From positions 1 through 15,832 of the forward strand of contig JAYRWN010000243.1 of the NCBI GenBank assembly GCA_041917975.1: a stretch of 15,832 nucleotides of DNA. Direction: 5' to 3'. Positions 14,822 through 15,832 of this stretch are shown here, piece after piece (the first letter of the stretch is position 1; every line of letters begins with the position of its first letter). The notes under the pieces are model-generated. The model was not told where the DNA came from and made no database searches. It saw only the letters and a program-made list of their open reading frames with translations. The position numbers and the translations under genes are program-made. This stretch comes from JAYRWN01 sp041917975 (lineage in GTDB: Bacteria > Bacteroidota > Bacteroidia > Chitinophagales > Saprospiraceae).

Positions 14822-14859
14822 GAAGAGTCGATGATGATACATCGGCTCTTCTTTTTTTT
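14822..14859 (+). terminator. Strong intrinsic terminator after the DUF2911 gene
   Basis: A 12-bp stem pairs 14822-14833 (GAAGAGTCGATG) with 14840-14851 (CATCGGCTCTTC), with one G-T wobble and a 6-nt loop (ATGATA). Eight T follow directly at 14852-14859. The GAAGAG/CTCTTC base with its flanking T tract is textbook. Confidence 0.9.
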
Positions 14860-14993
14860 GTACACATCCTCATGCCGATTTGACTCCATCGGCTGTGTCA
14901 CCTTCAAATTTAACTTCAATACAGCCCTGACCTAGATCATCCTTACTATTACAACCATCTCCACTATCTTTAAGTCATAAATACCACAGACCT

Positions 14994-15170
14994 ATGGATA
15001 TTCAGGACCAGGTGCTTCAGGCGCTCAAAGCTTCATCTCTGCCGCTTAAAGCCGGAGAAATAGCCACCAAAACCGGATTGGATAAAGCTGCTGTAGACAA
15101 AGCAATTAAAGTGCTTAAAAAAGAACAGCGTATTACTTCCCCGAAGGTGTGTTATTATTCTCCCGCGTAA
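14994..15170 (+). CDS. Small (58-residue) winged-helix-like DNA-binding protein
   Basis: A 58-residue frame starting ATGGATATTCAGG and ending at the TAA at 15168-15170. The product reads MDIQDQVLQALKASSLPLKA, then GEIATKTGLDKAAVDKAIKV, then LKKEQRITSPKVCYYSPA. This matches a minimal helix-turn-helix with wing: helix 1 (DQVLQALKAS), helix 2 (KAGEIATKTG), recognition helix (DKAAVDKAIKVLKKEQ) and a short beta-wing (ITSPKVCYYSP). Such small MarR/ArsR-like single-domain proteins occur in several phyla and may act as regulators or nucleoid-associated factors. A weak -7-like TATCTTTA lies at 14965-14972. The gene stands alone after a strong terminator and is convergent with the RDD gene. The fold call is good; targets are unknown. 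Confidence 0.7.
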   Translation: MDIQDQVLQALKASSLPLKAGEIATKTGLDKAAVDKAIKVLKKEQRITSPKVCYYSPA

Positions 15171-15352
15171 TTTTTATTTCTCCGGGGTGGATGATCTTTG
15201 ATTTGAAATTATAGTTTTGTGTGAATTATTTATTTACTCATTGTGCGGATCAGGTAATTCCGAATGAAATTTAATTGGCTTCATCTAAAATTATTGTTTC
15301 CAACTCACACCTTCTTTATCCATGATAGCAGAACAGGATATGGCAGTTCCTG

Positions 15353-15805
15353 TTAATCATATTCAGACCAACCCTGATCTTGAATTACTTTCGTATGTGA
15401 TAATGAATCATGTAAGCCCCGTGCGCCTAAAAAAGTCAGTGGCTCGAATGGAATAAGCCGAAACAAACTTCTCTTTAAGGTAGTTATAAAATCCATGCGA
15501 CTATTATCCTCATTTACTGCCCTGGTTTTTGTGAGGTATTTTCCGATGGTTTTTCCTTTTAATAAATACTCCAGTCCGGTGTAATATAATATCATCATAC
15601 TTCCGGTTATTAAGTATTCCAGCCCCGCTCCGAGATTATATTCATCTAGAAATAGATTAGGTTGAACCACGAGGCTAATTATTCCAATAATGACTATGAA
15701 AAGCAGAAAAACTAAGTAGTCGACAATTAAATTTAAAAATCGTTTTTCTTTACTTGCCTCCTGATAAATGGTCTTTTCGTTCAGGTCATCCAAAAGGTCG
15801 TCCAT
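15353..15805 (-). CDS. RDD family membrane protein
   Basis: A 150-residue inner-membrane protein on the minus strand, starting near the window's right end. RDD-domain features are KRFLNLIVDYLVF (conserved Arg and Asp of the first helix), a hydrophobic segment at about 24-47, a second at about 62-83 (YLITGSMMILYYTGLEYLL), and the GKTIGKYLTKTRAV motif followed by LKRSLFRLIPFEPLTFLG and GLHDSLSHTKVI. RDD proteins have no single known role; some are linked to ion or compatible-solute transport. The start codon context is AT-rich with no obvious ribosome binding site, typical of the phylum. Its 3' end converges with the small winged-helix gene across a 182-bp gap in which I see no gene or convincing terminator. 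The promoter probably lies beyond the window. Confidence 0.85.
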   Translation of the reverse strand: MDDLLDDLNEKTIYQEASKEKRFLNLIVDYLVFLLFIVIIGIISLVVQPNLFLDEYNLGAGLEYLITGSMMILYYTGLEYLLKGKTIGKYLTKTRAVNEDNSRMDFITTLKRSLFRLIPFEPLTFLGARGLHDSLSHTKVIQDQGWSEYD

Positions 15806-15832
15806 AGCTTGTTTATTTTAAGTGTTTTATAA

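Noticed and set aside
15322..15456. 44-residue + strand frame (MIAEQDMAVPVNHIQTNPDL...)
   Set aside because: It overlaps the 3' end of the well-supported RDD gene on the opposite strand by about 100 bp and shows no domain or start context.

Overview
The window looks like a chromosomal stretch of a free-living member of the Bacteroidota, probably the Saprospiria or a nearby group. The signs are a secreted subtilisin-like protease with a type IX secretion (T9SS) C-terminal sorting domain, a DUF2911 protein, a GbsR-type regulator next to gcvT, general absence of Shine-Dalgarno sequences, and short leaders preceded by sequences close to the Bacteroidota promoter pattern (TTTG, about 19 nt, TAnnTTTG). 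The organism assignment is inference from gene content. I see no rRNA, tRNA, CRISPR array, transposase or integrase.

Layout. (1) 22-2669: an S8 protease whose T9SS sorting domain lies in a different frame, so the gene appears frameshifted. (2) 2911-3768: a diacylglycerol/lipid-kinase-like protein. (3) 3883-9729: a tight seven-gene operon on the + strand, with junctions of +3, +12, -4, -4, -4 and +3 nt. It encodes an RraA-like protein, a short-chain dehydrogenase, an enolase-superfamily enzyme, an NTF2/SnoaL-RidA fusion, a creatininase-family hydrolase, a sodium:solute symporter, and a 37-residue single-pass membrane microprotein. (4) 9934-11928: a lipoprotein with HEAT-like repeats and a C-terminal cyclophilin domain. 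(5) 11974-13083: gcvT. (6) 13279-13779: a GbsR/MarR-type regulator. (7) 13905-14783: an exported DUF2911 protein followed by a strong intrinsic terminator. (8) 14994-15170: a 58-residue winged-helix-like protein. (9) 15353-15805 on the - strand: an RDD-family membrane protein, convergent with (8).

How the genes may work together. The central operon is the most interesting part. It combines Na+-coupled uptake, a metal-dependent amidohydrolase or lactonase candidate, an acid-sugar dehydratase-like enolase-superfamily enzyme, an NAD(P)-dependent dehydrogenase, an RraA-fold (aldolase/decarboxylase-like) protein and a RidA-type enamine/imine deaminase. That set reads as a catabolic pathway for a small carboxylate, lactone or amide-bearing acid whose identity cannot be told from sequence. 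No sugar kinase, SusC/SusD pair or dedicated regulator lies beside it. The only candidate control element is an inverted repeat ahead of the first gene. The flanking genes look like housekeeping or independent single-gene units.
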